Positions 7,629-17,124 of a stretch of DNA of 64,000 nucleotides are shown here, one piece after another. The DNA is from Rubripirellula reticaptiva (lineage in GTDB: Bacteria; Planctomycetota; Planctomycetia; Pirellulales; Pirellulaceae): the NCBI RefSeq assembly GCF_007860175.1, contig NZ_SJPX01000004.1, positions 1,060,873-1,124,872 of the forward strand, in the 5' to 3' direction. The first letter of the stretch is position 1. Each line of letters begins with the position of its first letter. Under the pieces are notes generated by a model. The model saw only the letters and a list, made by a program, of their open reading frames with translations. It made no database searches and was not told the origin of the DNA. Position numbers and translations under genes: made by a program.

Positions 7629-10067
7629 ATGCCAATTCATTCTGGCTGCCGATTCGTTCTTCTTTCACTCTTGATGCTTGTGGTCTGCGTGACCGCAGAT
7701 TCGGTCGTGGTCGCCGGGGATCTTCGTGATCAGATCGAGCCACTGTTCGCTAAATACTGCAGCGACTGTCACGCCGGCGGAGCTGACGAGGGTGGGCTCG
7801 ATCTGGATGTCTTGGGCGACGACTTGAGTGACGCCGAGACATTTGCTCGCTGGGAACGATTGTTTGACCGCGTGATGTTTGGCGAGATGCCGCCCAAGGA
7901 TTCGTCGCCCGTCGCGACCGCCGATTTGGATTTGTTTCGGCGCTTGATCGACGGTCAACTGCAAGCCGCGCATCGGAACGCCAAGGGGACGGTCTACCGG
8001 CGTCTGAATCGGCGTGAATATCAAAACACGATGAACGATCTGTTCGGCACGAATTTAGATCTGCAGGGGCTGCTACCGGAAGACGGGCGGACGGGCGAGT
8101 TTGACAATGTTGGCGCATCACTGAACGTATCGATGGTCCAGTTGCAGCGTTATTTGGAAGCGGCTGATTTGGTGATGGATACGGCGATTGCAAAGACGGT
8201 CGCTAAGCCCGCAGCAAAAGTGAAACTTGCTAACTACGCCGACACTCGCGAGGGAGAAAAGCATATCGGGACGGCTTGGAAACAGCTCGACGATGGTTCA
8301 GTCGTGTTCTTTCGTGACCTGAGCTACCCGACCGGCATGTTGCGAACGGCGGATGTTCAGACGGCGGGACGTTACAAGATCCGAGTCACGGGGTACGCCT
8401 ACCAGTCCGACAAACCGATCACGTTTGCAATCGGCGCGACGACGTTCCAGCGTGGGGCTGAGCGACCGACGTTCGCCTATCGCGAGATGAATCCAGGCGG
8501 CCCGATGACGGTCGAGGTTGAAGCCTGGATCGAAGAACGATACATGATCGAACTGACGCCTTGGGGGATTAGCGACCCGGACTATCTAATCAAGAAACAC
8601 GGACTCGATGCGTACCAGGGACCGGGATTGGCTATCAGCCAAGTCGAACTGATTGGTCCGCTAGTTGATGAATTTCCCAGTCGCGGACATCGCCTGATGT
8701 TCACCGGTCTGGGCCGCAACGAGATCCCGCCTCGCAATCCCGAACTGAAAGACAAGCCGTGGTACGTTCCCCAATTCACACTTCGTGACGATGCCGACGA
8801 CTTGGTTCCCGATCGATTGCGCGAGATCGCGACGACTGTGTTTCGGCGACCTGCGAACCAAGAATCCGTCGACCGGTATGTCCAGCTTTATCAGGATCAA
8901 CGCGCCGACGGACTTCCCGCCGAACCGAGTTTGAAGACCGCGGTCGCAGCGATCCTGTGTTCGCCCGATTTCTTGTATTTGCAAGAACCCGCTGGCAGGC
9001 TGGATGACTACGCGTTGGCATCGCGGCTTTCGTATTTCTTGACGCGAACGGCACCGGATGCGGAATTGCTGGCCGCTGCTGCGTCGGGTGATCTGACGAC
9101 CGATCGCGACGTCTTGTTGAAGCACACGCGTCGACTGCTAGCGGATCCCAAGCATCAGCGATTTGTAATCGACTTTACAGACGCTTGGCTGAATCTGCGT
9201 GAGATCGATTTCACCAGTCCCGACCAGTCTCTCTTTCCCGAATACGATTCGTTCCTACAACATTCGATCCTGCAGGAATCTCGCCAGTTTTTTAGCACGC
9301 TGATCGCCCAAAATCTTAGCGTCGTGAACTTGGTCAAATCAGACTTTGCAATGCTAAACAATCGATTGGGTTTGCACTACGAGATTGATGGTGTCGATGG
9401 CCCTCAAGTGCGAAGTGTTCGATTGGTGGACGACAGCGTGCGTGGCGGCGTGTTGACCCAGGCCAGCGTCTTGAAAGTTTCAGCGAACGGAACCAACACG
9501 TCGCCGGTGGTTCGCGGCGTTTGGGTGATGGAGCGGATCCTGGGCGTCCATCCGCCACCGCCGCCACCCGGGATCCCCGGTGTTGAACCCGATGTTCGCG
9601 GCGCGTCGACATTGCGTGAATTGCTGGACAAGCATCGCAACCTTGATCAGTGTATGGCCTGTCACCATTTGATTGATCCGCCTGGGTTCGCTCTGGAAAG
9701 TTTCAACCCAGTGGGCGGTTGGCGTGATCGTTTTCGTCGACTCGGTGAGGGCGAGAAGGTGGATAAGGTCATCGACGGCCGCAAGGTCCGCTACCGACTT
9801 GGGCCGCCGGTCGATGCGACGGGGCAATTGGTAGGCGGCGAGAAATTCACCGGGTTTCTTCAGTTCCGTGATCTGCTGGCGCGTGACGAAGACCGGCTGA
9901 CGCGTGCCTTCGCCACCAAACTGCTGACGTTTGCGTCGGGTCGAGAAATGGGGTTCAGTGACCGAGACGCGATCGAAGAAATTGTCGCTCAATCGAAACG
10001 GAACGGGCACGGCGTCCGCGGTCTGATCGAAACGATCGTCGCCAGCGAGCTGTTCCATTACAAGTAG
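7629..10067 (+). CDS. DUF1587/DUF1592/DUF1588/DUF1585 protein with c-type haem motifs
   Basis: 812 residues from the ATG at 7629; a TTG at 7608 is possible but would spoil the signal peptide (FVLLSLLMLVVCVTADSVVVAG). A planctomycete cytochrome-c-like domain follows with CSDCH near residue 47. Next come DUF1587 (YRRLNRREYQNTMNDLFGTN), DUF1592 (LASRLSYFLTRTAPDAELL), DUF1588 (GVLTQASVLKVSANGTNTSP, and a second CxxCH as CMACHHLIDPPG near residue 675) and DUF1585 (RAFATKLLTFASGREM). Families of this architecture are abundant in planctomycetes and are nearly always paired with a DUF1552 protein, as here. An exported redox role is likely; the substrate is unknown. Confidence 0.9.
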   Translation: MPIHSGCRFVLLSLLMLVVCVTADSVVVAGDLRDQIEPLFAKYCSDCHAGGADEGGLDLDVLGDDLSDAETFARWERLFDRVMFGEMPPKDSSPVATADLDLFRRLIDGQLQAAHRNAKGTVYRRLNRREYQNTMNDLFGTNLDLQGLLPEDGRTGEFDNVGASLNVSMVQLQRYLEAADLVMDTAIAKTVAKPAAKVKLANYADTREGEKHIGTAWKQLDDGSVVFFRDLSYPTGMLRTADVQTAGRYKIRVTGYAYQSDKPITFAIGATTFQRGAERPTFAYREMNPGGPMTVEVEAWIEERYMIELTPWGISDPDYLIKKHGLDAYQGPGLAISQVELIGPLVDEFPSRGHRLMFTGLGRNEIPPRNPELKDKPWYVPQFTLRDDADDLVPDRLREIATTVFRRPANQESVDRYVQLYQDQRADGLPAEPSLKTAVAAILCSPDFLYLQEPAGRLDDYALASRLSYFLTRTAPDAELLAAAASGDLTTDRDVLLKHTRRLLADPKHQRFVIDFTDAWLNLREIDFTSPDQSLFPEYDSFLQHSILQESRQFFSTLIAQNLSVVNLVKSDFAMLNNRLGLHYEIDGVDGPQVRSVRLVDDSVRGGVLTQASVLKVSANGTNTSPVVRGVWVMERILGVHPPPPPPGIPGVEPDVRGASTLRELLDKHRNLDQCMACHHLIDPPGFALESFNPVGGWRDRFRRLGEGEKVDKVIDGRKVRYRLGPPVDATGQLVGGEKFTGFLQFRDLLARDEDRLTRAFATKLLTFASGREMGFSDRDAIEEIVAQSKRNGHGVRGLIETIVASELFHYK

Positions 10068-10147
10068 TTTGCCGAGCACGAGAAGTTCGCCGGGTCACAT
10101 TTCATCTTCCAAATCACCGCCACCACTACAAAAGCATCCGAGCGATC

Positions 10148-11521
10148 ATGACTGATCAACTGAAATTGAATCGCCAAGCACGTGCGTCTGGCGTGTCGGC
10201 CTTTCCGCTTGTGCACATCGCCAAGTCACGTCCGCTGAGTCGACGGACGTTTTTGGCGGGAACGGGTATCGCATCGATCGGGCTGCCATTGTTGGAAGCG
10301 ATGTCGCCGTCGATCGGGCAACGAGCGTTGGCTGTGGCTGCGGAACAGCAGCAGTCCCCGAAACGGTTCGTTGCCATGTGTGCAACGCTGGGATTTCATA
10401 CGCCGTCGTTGTTCCCGGAAACAGAGGGACGCGATTTTGAGTTGACTCCCTATTTGGAAAAACTGGCCGACCACCGCGACCAAATCACGTTGCTGTCCGG
10501 TCTTTCGCATCCGCAACAGCAAGGGAACAACGGTCACGCATCCGAGCTGACTTGGTTGACCGCGGCGCAGCGTCCTGGGCTGGCCGGATTCAAGAACACC
10601 GTATCGCTAGACCAATTGATTGCCCAGCAAATCGGCGTTCAGACTCGCTATCCGTATTTGGCACTATCGACTAGCGGACGCAGCATGTCGTGGACTTCCA
10701 ACGGTGTGGAAATTCCGGGAATGACGTCGCCGTCGAAATTGTTCGCGGCTCTGTTCATTGACGGCACGGCCGACGAGATTGAGGCCGAGATGAACGGTCT
10801 TCGTCGTGGGAAGAGTATTCTGGATACGATCGGCGGTCGCGCTCGCGAATTGCAGCGGACGGTTGGACGGCGTGACCAAGAAAAGGTTGACGAATACTTG
10901 ACGGCGGTCCGGTCGTTGGAAAAACGGCTGTTGCAGTCCGAGGACTGGGTGCGCCGGCCCAAACCGCACGTCGATGCACAGCGACCGACCGACGTGGCCG
11001 ATAAAAACGATGCGATTGCCAAACAACGATTGTTGTACGATCTGATCGTGATGGCGCTGCAGACCGATTCGACTCGCACGATCACTTATCAATTGAGCGG
11101 GATGAATGCGGTCCCTGCGATACCTGGGGTCAGCAATGACTGGCATGGTCTTTCGCATCACGGGAAAGACCCGGAAAAGATTTCCGAGTTGCAAAAAATC
11201 GAACAAGCCGAGTTCGAAGTCCTGGGTGAATTTCTGACAAAGCTTCGTGCGATCGAGGAGAACGGCAAGTCGTTGTTGGATCACACCGCCGTGATGTTCG
11301 GATCGAATCTGGGCAATGCGAGTGCCCACGATTGGCATAACTTGCCGCTCGTCGTTGCCGGCGGTGGCTATGCGCACGGCGCGTACGTGGCTCACGACGC
11401 GACTGACAACACGCCGCTTTCGAACTTGTACGTCGAATTTGCACAGCGGATGGGAGTCGAAATTGATCAGTTCGGATCCAGCACCGCGGCCGGAGTTCGC
11501 GGACTGAATCGGCCCGGCTAA
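10148..11521 (+). CDS. DUF1552 protein, probable Tat substrate
   Basis: 457 residues. Near residue 30 there is a twin-arginine-like export signal, LSRRTFLAGTGIASIGLPLLEAM. The rest shows the DUF1552 pattern: KRFVAMCATLGFHTPSLFP, LSGLSHPQQQGNNGHASELTWLT, a middle helix block, and a carboxy-terminal VMFGSNLGNASAHDWHNLPLVVAGGG, a region reminiscent of the DUF1501/alkaline-phosphatase fold. It starts 80 bases after the DUF1592-type gene, its standard partner. Molecular function of the family is not established; the pair is assumed to act together in the periplasm or paryphoplasm. Confidence 0.88.
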   Translation: MTDQLKLNRQARASGVSAFPLVHIAKSRPLSRRTFLAGTGIASIGLPLLEAMSPSIGQRALAVAAEQQQSPKRFVAMCATLGFHTPSLFPETEGRDFELTPYLEKLADHRDQITLLSGLSHPQQQGNNGHASELTWLTAAQRPGLAGFKNTVSLDQLIAQQIGVQTRYPYLALSTSGRSMSWTSNGVEIPGMTSPSKLFAALFIDGTADEIEAEMNGLRRGKSILDTIGGRARELQRTVGRRDQEKVDEYLTAVRSLEKRLLQSEDWVRRPKPHVDAQRPTDVADKNDAIAKQRLLYDLIVMALQTDSTRTITYQLSGMNAVPAIPGVSNDWHGLSHHGKDPEKISELQKIEQAEFEVLGEFLTKLRAIEENGKSLLDHTAVMFGSNLGNASAHDWHNLPLVVAGGGYAHGAYVAHDATDNTPLSNLYVEFAQRMGVEIDQFGSSTAAGVRGLNRPG

Positions 11522-11635
11522 TTGATACGGTGCCGAAGCACCAACGCCAACGCCACCGAGTCGAAGCTGCTACCTTCTAGTCTTCGGTCCCCACCAAATC
11601 CCAACTCCCAACTTTCCTTCACACGGTTTGACAGA

Positions 11636-12589
11636 ATGATCTGCCCACTGCCCCGCTTCGTATTTTTGCTGATTGGACTGGCCGCGATCATTCAGTCGAC
11701 TTCCGGGGTCGCGGAAGAGACCGCCATCAAGCACTCGTTCTTCGTCGCCGGGCCAGTGTTCACCGGAATTGTCGGCGAAGATGGCGAAACGGTCTGGGAC
11801 TCGGGGCGGGCAGGCGCCCGTGATGGTTGGGTGTTACCAAACGGCAACGTCCTGATCGCATGGAACGACGTTGTCAAAGAGTTCAAGATAGACGCGGCTT
11901 CAGGGAAGAACTCTCAAAAGACAATCGTCTGGCAGTACAACCTCGACAAAACCAACAAGGAAATCGGAACCGTCCAACGTTTGCCGTCGGGGCTGACGTT
12001 GGTCACTGAACTCGGCGCCAAGCCGCGGTTGATGGAACTGGATTCGGAGGGCAAGATTCAAACCGAGTTTCCGTTGCAACCCGAAACCAAGAATGCTCAC
12101 ATGCAGACTCGGATGGCTCGCAAACTTGCCAGCGGCAACTATCTGGTTCCTCACCTGTTGGCGTTTCAAGTCAAAGAATACACGCCGTCGGGCGAAGTCG
12201 TGCAGTCCTTTGCCACCGACTTAGAATCGCTGGGCGGACAAGCGGCTAAAAACTGGCCATTCACGGCGATTCGGCTGGAAAACGGCAACACGGTGATTTG
12301 TTTGACCAACGGAAACAAAGTCATCGAAGTCGACGATCAGGGCAAGGTCGTTTGGTCGGTTACCAATGAAGATCTTCCCGGGAATCCGATCGATGATGCG
12401 TGCGGTGGTCAACGTTTACCCAACGGCAACACCGTGATCGCGTCGTATCACGCGAAGGTTGGCGTCAAACTGTTGGAAGTGACGGCCGACAAAAAGATTG
12501 CTTGGACTTATGAAGGCCCTAATCGCGTCCACCATTTCCAAATTTTGACAACCAATGGGCAACCCGTCACTGGGTCACCCATGAAATGA
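11636..12589 (+). CDS. exported beta-propeller repeat protein
   Basis: Start placed at ATG 11636 because it opens a clean signal peptide (FVFLLIGLAAIIQSTSGVAEE); an upstream start at 11522 would add 38 residues of low-complexity sequence. The mature protein carries a recurring blade motif of the form L-P-N-G-N-T-(V/L)-(I/L): WVLPNGNVLIAW, RLPSGLTLVTE, KLASGNYLVPH, RLENGNTVICL and RLPNGNTVIAS, implying a five- to seven-bladed propeller. No catalytic residues were recognised; arylsulfotransferase-like and PQQ-like propellers are the nearest architectures. The stop overlaps the start of the following transporter gene by four bases. Confidence 0.78.
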   Translation: MICPLPRFVFLLIGLAAIIQSTSGVAEETAIKHSFFVAGPVFTGIVGEDGETVWDSGRAGARDGWVLPNGNVLIAWNDVVKEFKIDAASGKNSQKTIVWQYNLDKTNKEIGTVQRLPSGLTLVTELGAKPRLMELDSEGKIQTEFPLQPETKNAHMQTRMARKLASGNYLVPHLLAFQVKEYTPSGEVVQSFATDLESLGGQAAKNWPFTAIRLENGNTVICLTNGNKVIEVDDQGKVVWSVTNEDLPGNPIDDACGGQRLPNGNTVIASYHAKVGVKLLEVTADKKIAWTYEGPNRVHHFQILTTNGQPVTGSPMK

Positions 12590-13965
12590 GGATCCTTACC
12601 TCTGCGGTGCATCAAACAGTAGCCCGCCAGGTTGTCGTTTTGGGATGGGGATTCGCCTTCTTCGTACTGGGCTGTGACTCATCACGATCTGGTAGCGATC
12701 TGGCTTACCCGCAACGTGCGATCAAAGTCATCGTGCCGTTCGCGGCCGGTGGTGGCAGCGACACGTTTGCTCGGATCATTTCCACGGCGGTGGAAGAGCA
12801 AGGATTGCTCAGCGAACCGCTGGTCATCATCAACGTTCCCGGCGCTGGCGGCACGATCGGAAGCCGCCGAGTGAAAAATGCTCGGCCGGATGGCTACACG
12901 GTGCTGTTATTGCATGAGGGGATTTTGACGGCCAAGCACTCGGGACAAGCGAGCTATGGCCCTGAAGCTTTCACGCCCATTGCGGGCACGAGTGATGCGA
13001 CGCAGGTGATCGCGGTCGCGGGCGACTCGCCAATCGAAAACTTGTCGGCATTGATGGACTCGGCACTCAGCACGCCGGATACCGTTGTCTTCTCTGCCAA
13101 CGTTGGCGCCCCGAGTCACTTTGCTGGCTTGATGTTGGAAGCCGAAAAACCGGGGGCAAGTTTTCGCTACACTCAGACCGGTGGCGGAGCGAAACGTTTT
13201 GCAGCCCTTCAAGGTGGTCACGTCGACGTCTCGGCCTTCTCGATCGCCGAGTACGTTCAATTTGCTCCTTCCGGCATGCGGGCGCTCGCTCTGTTAGGGC
13301 CCGATCGAAACGCTGACTTGCCGGATGTTCCGACAGCCCAAGAACAGGGCTTTGATGTGATCAGTCAGAACATGCAGTTTTGGTGGGCTCCGCTGGGCAC
13401 GCCGGTTGATCGTGTCGAGACGGTCGCTGCGGCCGTCTGCTCGGCAATGAACAGCCCATCGGTTGAGAAGCAACTTTCCGCGATGAAGATTGCTCCGGTG
13501 GCCTTGCGTGGCGAGGCGCTAGAGCAAGAACTTGACCGTCGCAGTCGGCGCATCACTGCGGTGGCACCTCGGCAAAACGCTGACCTGCCCAATTTTCCAA
13601 TGATCGCTCTCGTCTTGACGATTGTCATCGCAGGTGTGTCGCTAGTGCGTGCTCGGTCACGTTCGCGTGCGACCGAGGCTACTTGTCCTCCGCTTATTGC
13701 TAATTGGTCGTCATTCGAATGCTTCACGCTCGTCGGGATCATGACGATTGCTTATGCGATCAGTCTCCATTCAGGTGTTTTGGGTTTCATTCCCTGCACG
13801 GCCGTCTATGCATTTGCCCTCAGCGGCACACTCGCTAAAGCTTCGGGAGCTTTGCGTCGGCCGATTCAGCCTCGAGTGGTGGCAAGCATCTTGATCGTCA
13901 CGACGACCATGAGTTTCGGGATGCATTTTTTGTTCACCAAAGTCTTGGTCGTTGATCTTCCGTAA
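12586..13965 (+). CDS. TctC-TctB fusion of a tripartite tricarboxylate transporter
   Basis: 459 residues. The start gives a lipoprotein-type signal (WGFAFFVLGC, lipobox LGC near residue 29). Residues ~42-320 are a TctC/Bug-family periplasmic binding protein: YPQRAIKVIVPFAAGGGSD, the family hallmark, then GAGGTIGSRRVKNARPDGYT. From ~335 the sequence becomes hydrophobic with about four membrane helices (MIALVLTIVIAGVSLV; LVGIMTIAYAISLHSGVLGF; IPCTAVYAFALSG; VVASILIVTTTMSFGMHFLF), matching the small TctB subunit. These are normally separate proteins; here the binding protein is tethered to its membrane partner. tctA follows 20 bases later. Substrate is probably a carboxylate; identity unknown. 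Confidence 0.82.
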   Translation: MRILTSAVHQTVARQVVVLGWGFAFFVLGCDSSRSGSDLAYPQRAIKVIVPFAAGGGSDTFARIISTAVEEQGLLSEPLVIINVPGAGGTIGSRRVKNARPDGYTVLLLHEGILTAKHSGQASYGPEAFTPIAGTSDATQVIAVAGDSPIENLSALMDSALSTPDTVVFSANVGAPSHFAGLMLEAEKPGASFRYTQTGGGAKRFAALQGGHVDVSAFSIAEYVQFAPSGMRALALLGPDRNADLPDVPTAQEQGFDVISQNMQFWWAPLGTPVDRVETVAAAVCSAMNSPSVEKQLSAMKIAPVALRGEALEQELDRRSRRITAVAPRQNADLPNFPMIALVLTIVIAGVSLVRARSRSRATEATCPPLIANWSSFECFTLVGIMTIAYAISLHSGVLGFIPCTAVYAFALSGTLAKASGALRRPIQPRVVASILIVTTTMSFGMHFLFTKVLVVDLP

Positions 13966-13985
13966 GGGGATTCCTAGGAGTCGTT

Positions 13986-15683
13986 TTGTTTACTGATCTG
14001 GGCACTGCTGCCGAACTGTTGTTCTCGCCAACTTCGTTGATGTTGGTGGCAATAGGCTCGTTTCTCGGAATCATCGTGGGCGCCATCCCCGGACTGACCG
14101 GCGCGATGTTGATCGCTTTGGCTTTGCCGCTGACGTTTTCGATGGGCGGCGAGCTTGCGCTTGTCTTGTTGGTGTCGATGTACGTCGGTTCGGTCAGCGG
14201 TGGGCTGGTGACCGCAACGCTATTGCGCATGCCAGGGACTCCCGCGTCGATCATGACCACGCTCGACGGATACCCGATGGCTCAACAAGGCAAGTCGGGA
14301 CGAGCACTCGCACTCGGGATCGGCGCTTCGTTTGTTGGCGGAATGATCTCATGGGGATTTTTAGTTTGCCTTGCCGAACCGATGGCCATTTGGTCGTTGT
14401 CATTTGGCCCGTTCGAGTTCACCGCACTCGTGTTGGTCGCAATGGTGTTGATCATGTCAGTCAGCGGTCGATCGCTAAGTCTAGGTGTGCTGGCCGGTGC
14501 GATCGGTGTCCTGATCGCGATGCCGGGCAGTTCGCCTGCGACGGGTGTGTCGCGATGGACGCTCGGATTACACGAACTCGATGATGGTTTCAAGCTGTTG
14601 CCCGTCTTGATCGGATTGTTCGCGGTCAACCAAGTCATCCGCCAATTGCTTTGCTCCGGCAATGAAGGAGGTGTGGATTCTAAGTTGTCATTGAATCGTC
14701 GAATCCTTCACTCTCCCTCTGGGAGAGTCGAGCCTAAGCGAGGAGAGGGCCGAGTGCTGGAGTCCTCCCCTCGCTTAGGCTCGACCCTCCTTGAAAAGGA
14801 GGGTGAAGTAAAACTTCACGACCTCAATGACGAAGGCGGTAACGTTAGCCATGCGAGTGCAGAGTCTACTAGCGTCATCGATTCGGGCGATGCGTTGCTG
14901 TTTCATCGACGGGACCTGCGAACTCACGGTCCCAATTTGCTACGTTCGTCGTTGATCGGCACTTGGATTGGAATTCTGCCCGGTATTGGTGCCAATATCG
15001 GATCGGTGATCGCCTATGCGGCGGCAAAGAAGTCATCCAAGCATCCCGAACAGTTTGGCCACGGCAGCGAGGAAGGCGTGGTTGCGTCCGAGTCCGCGAA
15101 CAACGCAACGATCGGCGGTGCGTTGATCCCGCTGGTTTCGATGGGCATCCCCGGCAGTGTGATCGACGCCATTCTATTAGGTGCGTTTGTGATCCATGGT
15201 CTGCAACCAGGACCAATGCTGATGCAGCAGAATCCGTTGGCCGTGCAAACGATCATGGGCGCGCTGTTGCTGGCCAACGTGTTCACGCTTCTGTTCCTGT
15301 TAGTGGGCGCCCGATCGATGGTTCGAGTCGCCAGCATTCCGCGATACGTTTTGTTGCCTGTCGTGATGATCTTTTGTGTGATCGGCTCGTTCGCACTGGC
15401 CAATCGAATGTTCGATGTCTGGGTGATGCTGGGGTTTGGTGTTGCCGGATATCTGCTTGAACGAGCCCGCATCCCGCTGGCGCCACTAGTGATCGGATTT
15501 GTGCTCGCTCCGATCGGCGAAGAACACCTCAGCGCTGGATTGATGCAAAGCGGCGGAAGCTGGCTGCCGCTAATCCAACGGCCGATTTCGATGACCCTGT
15601 GTGTGGTTGCAGCAGCTATCTTCTCATGGACACTATGGCAACGCTTTCATCGCAATGATTCCACCCACTCGAACGCCCCATGA
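13986..15683 (+). CDS. TctA-family large permease subunit, with in-frame repeat insertion
   Basis: 565 residues from a TTG start that has AGGAG at 13976-13980, five bases upstream. It is the main channel subunit of the tripartite tricarboxylate transporter: FLGIIVGAIPGLTGAMLIAL is the TctA signature, and GTPASIMTTLDGYP and a second half (GILPGIGANIGSVIAYAAAK; SMGIPGSVIDAILLGAF) follow. About 10-12 membrane helices are visible. TctA proteins are usually ~500 residues; the excess lies in a hydrophilic stretch around residues 228-300 encoded partly by a large inverted repeat (14706-14808) that stays in frame. The stop overlaps the sulfatase start by four bases. Confidence 0.88.
   Translation: MFTDLGTAAELLFSPTSLMLVAIGSFLGIIVGAIPGLTGAMLIALALPLTFSMGGELALVLLVSMYVGSVSGGLVTATLLRMPGTPASIMTTLDGYPMAQQGKSGRALALGIGASFVGGMISWGFLVCLAEPMAIWSLSFGPFEFTALVLVAMVLIMSVSGRSLSLGVLAGAIGVLIAMPGSSPATGVSRWTLGLHELDDGFKLLPVLIGLFAVNQVIRQLLCSGNEGGVDSKLSLNRRILHSPSGRVEPKRGEGRVLESSPRLGSTLLEKEGEVKLHDLNDEGGNVSHASAESTSVIDSGDALLFHRRDLRTHGPNLLRSSLIGTWIGILPGIGANIGSVIAYAAAKKSSKHPEQFGHGSEEGVVASESANNATIGGALIPLVSMGIPGSVIDAILLGAFVIHGLQPGPMLMQQNPLAVQTIMGALLLANVFTLLFLLVGARSMVRVASIPRYVLLPVVMIFCVIGSFALANRMFDVWVMLGFGVAGYLLERARIPLAPLVIGFVLAPIGEEHLSAGLMQSGGSWLPLIQRPISMTLCVVAAAIFSWTLWQRFHRNDSTHSNAP
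14706..14808. repeat. inverted repeat (REP/MITE-like) inside tctA
   Basis: Arms at 14706-14748 (43 nt) and 14764-14808 (45 nt) are near-perfect reverse complements around a 15-nt centre. The core GTCGAGCCTAAGCGAGG is identical in both arms, and each arm also holds its own small hairpin (CTCTCCCTCTGGGAGAG; CCCTCCTTGAAAAGGAGGG). The element is translated without a stop into a loop of TctA. Sequence and structure resemble the palindromes near 7492 and 40143-40195, so it is probably a mobile-like repeat that inserted into the coding region. Confidence 0.85.
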
Positions 15684-17086
15684 CTGACAATCGTCCCAAC
15701 ATTCTGTGGTACTGCACGGACCAACAACGTTTTGACACCATCGGTGCGCTCGGAAACCCGCACGTCATCACACCAACGCTTGACCAGTTGGTGGCTGACG
15801 GTGTCGCGTTCACTCACGCGTATTGCCAAAGCCCGATTTGCACGCCAAGTCGTTCCAGCTTCATGACAGGCATGTACCCGTCACGAGTACACAACACTCG
15901 CAATGGTAACGAGTCGTTTCCGAGTGAGCCGCCGGTGGTGACCAAGTTGATCGCGGAATCGGGATACGACTGTGGAATGGTGGGCAAGTTTCATTTGCAA
16001 AGTGCCGGACATCGGACCGAGCCGCGTATTGATGATGGGTTTTCGTACTGGAAGTTTTCGCATGCACCGCGCGATGACTGGTCGGAAGGTCACGACTATG
16101 CCGAGTGGGTTCGCGAGCGGGGCGGCGACCTCGATGCGATGCGGCAAAGTGACCAGCGAGTCCCGCCCGAGTTCCATCAAACGACTTGGGGTACCGAGTG
16201 CGCGATCGACTTCATTTCCAAGCAACGAACATCGGACCAGCCCTGGTTGCTGAACGTCAATATCTACGATCCCCATCCGCCCTTCGTCCCGCCCAAGGTT
16301 TATGCGGACCGGTTCGATCGTGACGCGATGCCTGGACCACACTTTCGTCAATCCGACATTGCGCATCAAACCAAGCTCGCATCGCTCGATTTTCAAGACG
16401 AGCTGAAGACACCCGAACAGCACAACGCAAAACAGGTACAAGCACACTATTACGCGATGATCGCTCAAATCGATGATCAGTTTGCGCGCATTCTTGACTT
16501 GCTCGATCAAATAGGCCAGCGAGACAACACCGTGATCATCTTCACCAGTGATCATGGCGAGTCGTTGGGCGATCACGGCTTGATGTTCAAAGGCTGTCGC
16601 TTTTACGAGGGCCTCGTTCGCGTTCCCCTGATCTTTTCGTGTCCGGCTCGGTTCCAACGTGGCGTGATCGGTAGTGGGCTGGTAGAGCTGTTGGATCTGA
16701 CCTCGACGTTGATGGACCTCTGTGGCCTATCGTGCCCAGACACGATGCAGGGCAGAAGCTTGCTGCCGGTGCTGCGTGGTGAAGCTGATCCCAACCACTT
16801 GCGAACGTCGGTCCGCAGCGAATACTTCGACGCTCTGGATCCTCAGTTCACGGGCGGAACGGGAACGTTCGGAACCATGTACCGGACCGAACGTCACAAG
16901 CTGTGCATGTACCACAACAAAAACTTGGGCGAGCTGTATGACCTGCAGGAAGACCCCTGGGAGTTCAACGATCTGTGGGACGCCGCCGACCACCAAGACA
17001 TCAAGCATCGCTTGATTCGCGAAGCCTTCGACGCGCACGTCGTCCTAACCACCGACATGGGTTCGCCACGAATCGCCCCGATGTAG
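15680..17086 (+). CDS. type I sulfatase, probably cytoplasmic
   Basis: 468 residues, formylglycine-dependent sulfatase. Metal-binding start NILWYCTDQQRFDTIG, then the activation motif C54-T-P-S-R in SPICTPSRSSFMTG; Cys54 should be converted to formylglycine. Later motifs include the GKFHLQ segment (Lys of the active site), DPHPPFVPP and FTSDHGESLGDHG. There is no signal peptide or lipobox; the protein starts directly with MTDNRPNILW. This is unlike most planctomycete sulfatases and resembles cytosolic choline-sulfatase-type enzymes. The ATG overlaps the tctA stop, so a substrate imported by the transporter is probably desulfated inside the cell. The substrate is unknown. Confidence 0.9.
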   Translation: MTDNRPNILWYCTDQQRFDTIGALGNPHVITPTLDQLVADGVAFTHAYCQSPICTPSRSSFMTGMYPSRVHNTRNGNESFPSEPPVVTKLIAESGYDCGMVGKFHLQSAGHRTEPRIDDGFSYWKFSHAPRDDWSEGHDYAEWVRERGGDLDAMRQSDQRVPPEFHQTTWGTECAIDFISKQRTSDQPWLLNVNIYDPHPPFVPPKVYADRFDRDAMPGPHFRQSDIAHQTKLASLDFQDELKTPEQHNAKQVQAHYYAMIAQIDDQFARILDLLDQIGQRDNTVIIFTSDHGESLGDHGLMFKGCRFYEGLVRVPLIFSCPARFQRGVIGSGLVELLDLTSTLMDLCGLSCPDTMQGRSLLPVLRGEADPNHLRTSVRSEYFDALDPQFTGGTGTFGTMYRTERHKLCMYHNKNLGELYDLQEDPWEFNDLWDAADHQDIKHRLIREAFDAHVVLTTDMGSPRIAPM

Positions 17087-17124
17087 TCGTCTCCAATGCG
17101 AAAGCTCAGTGAATCCCAAAGAAC

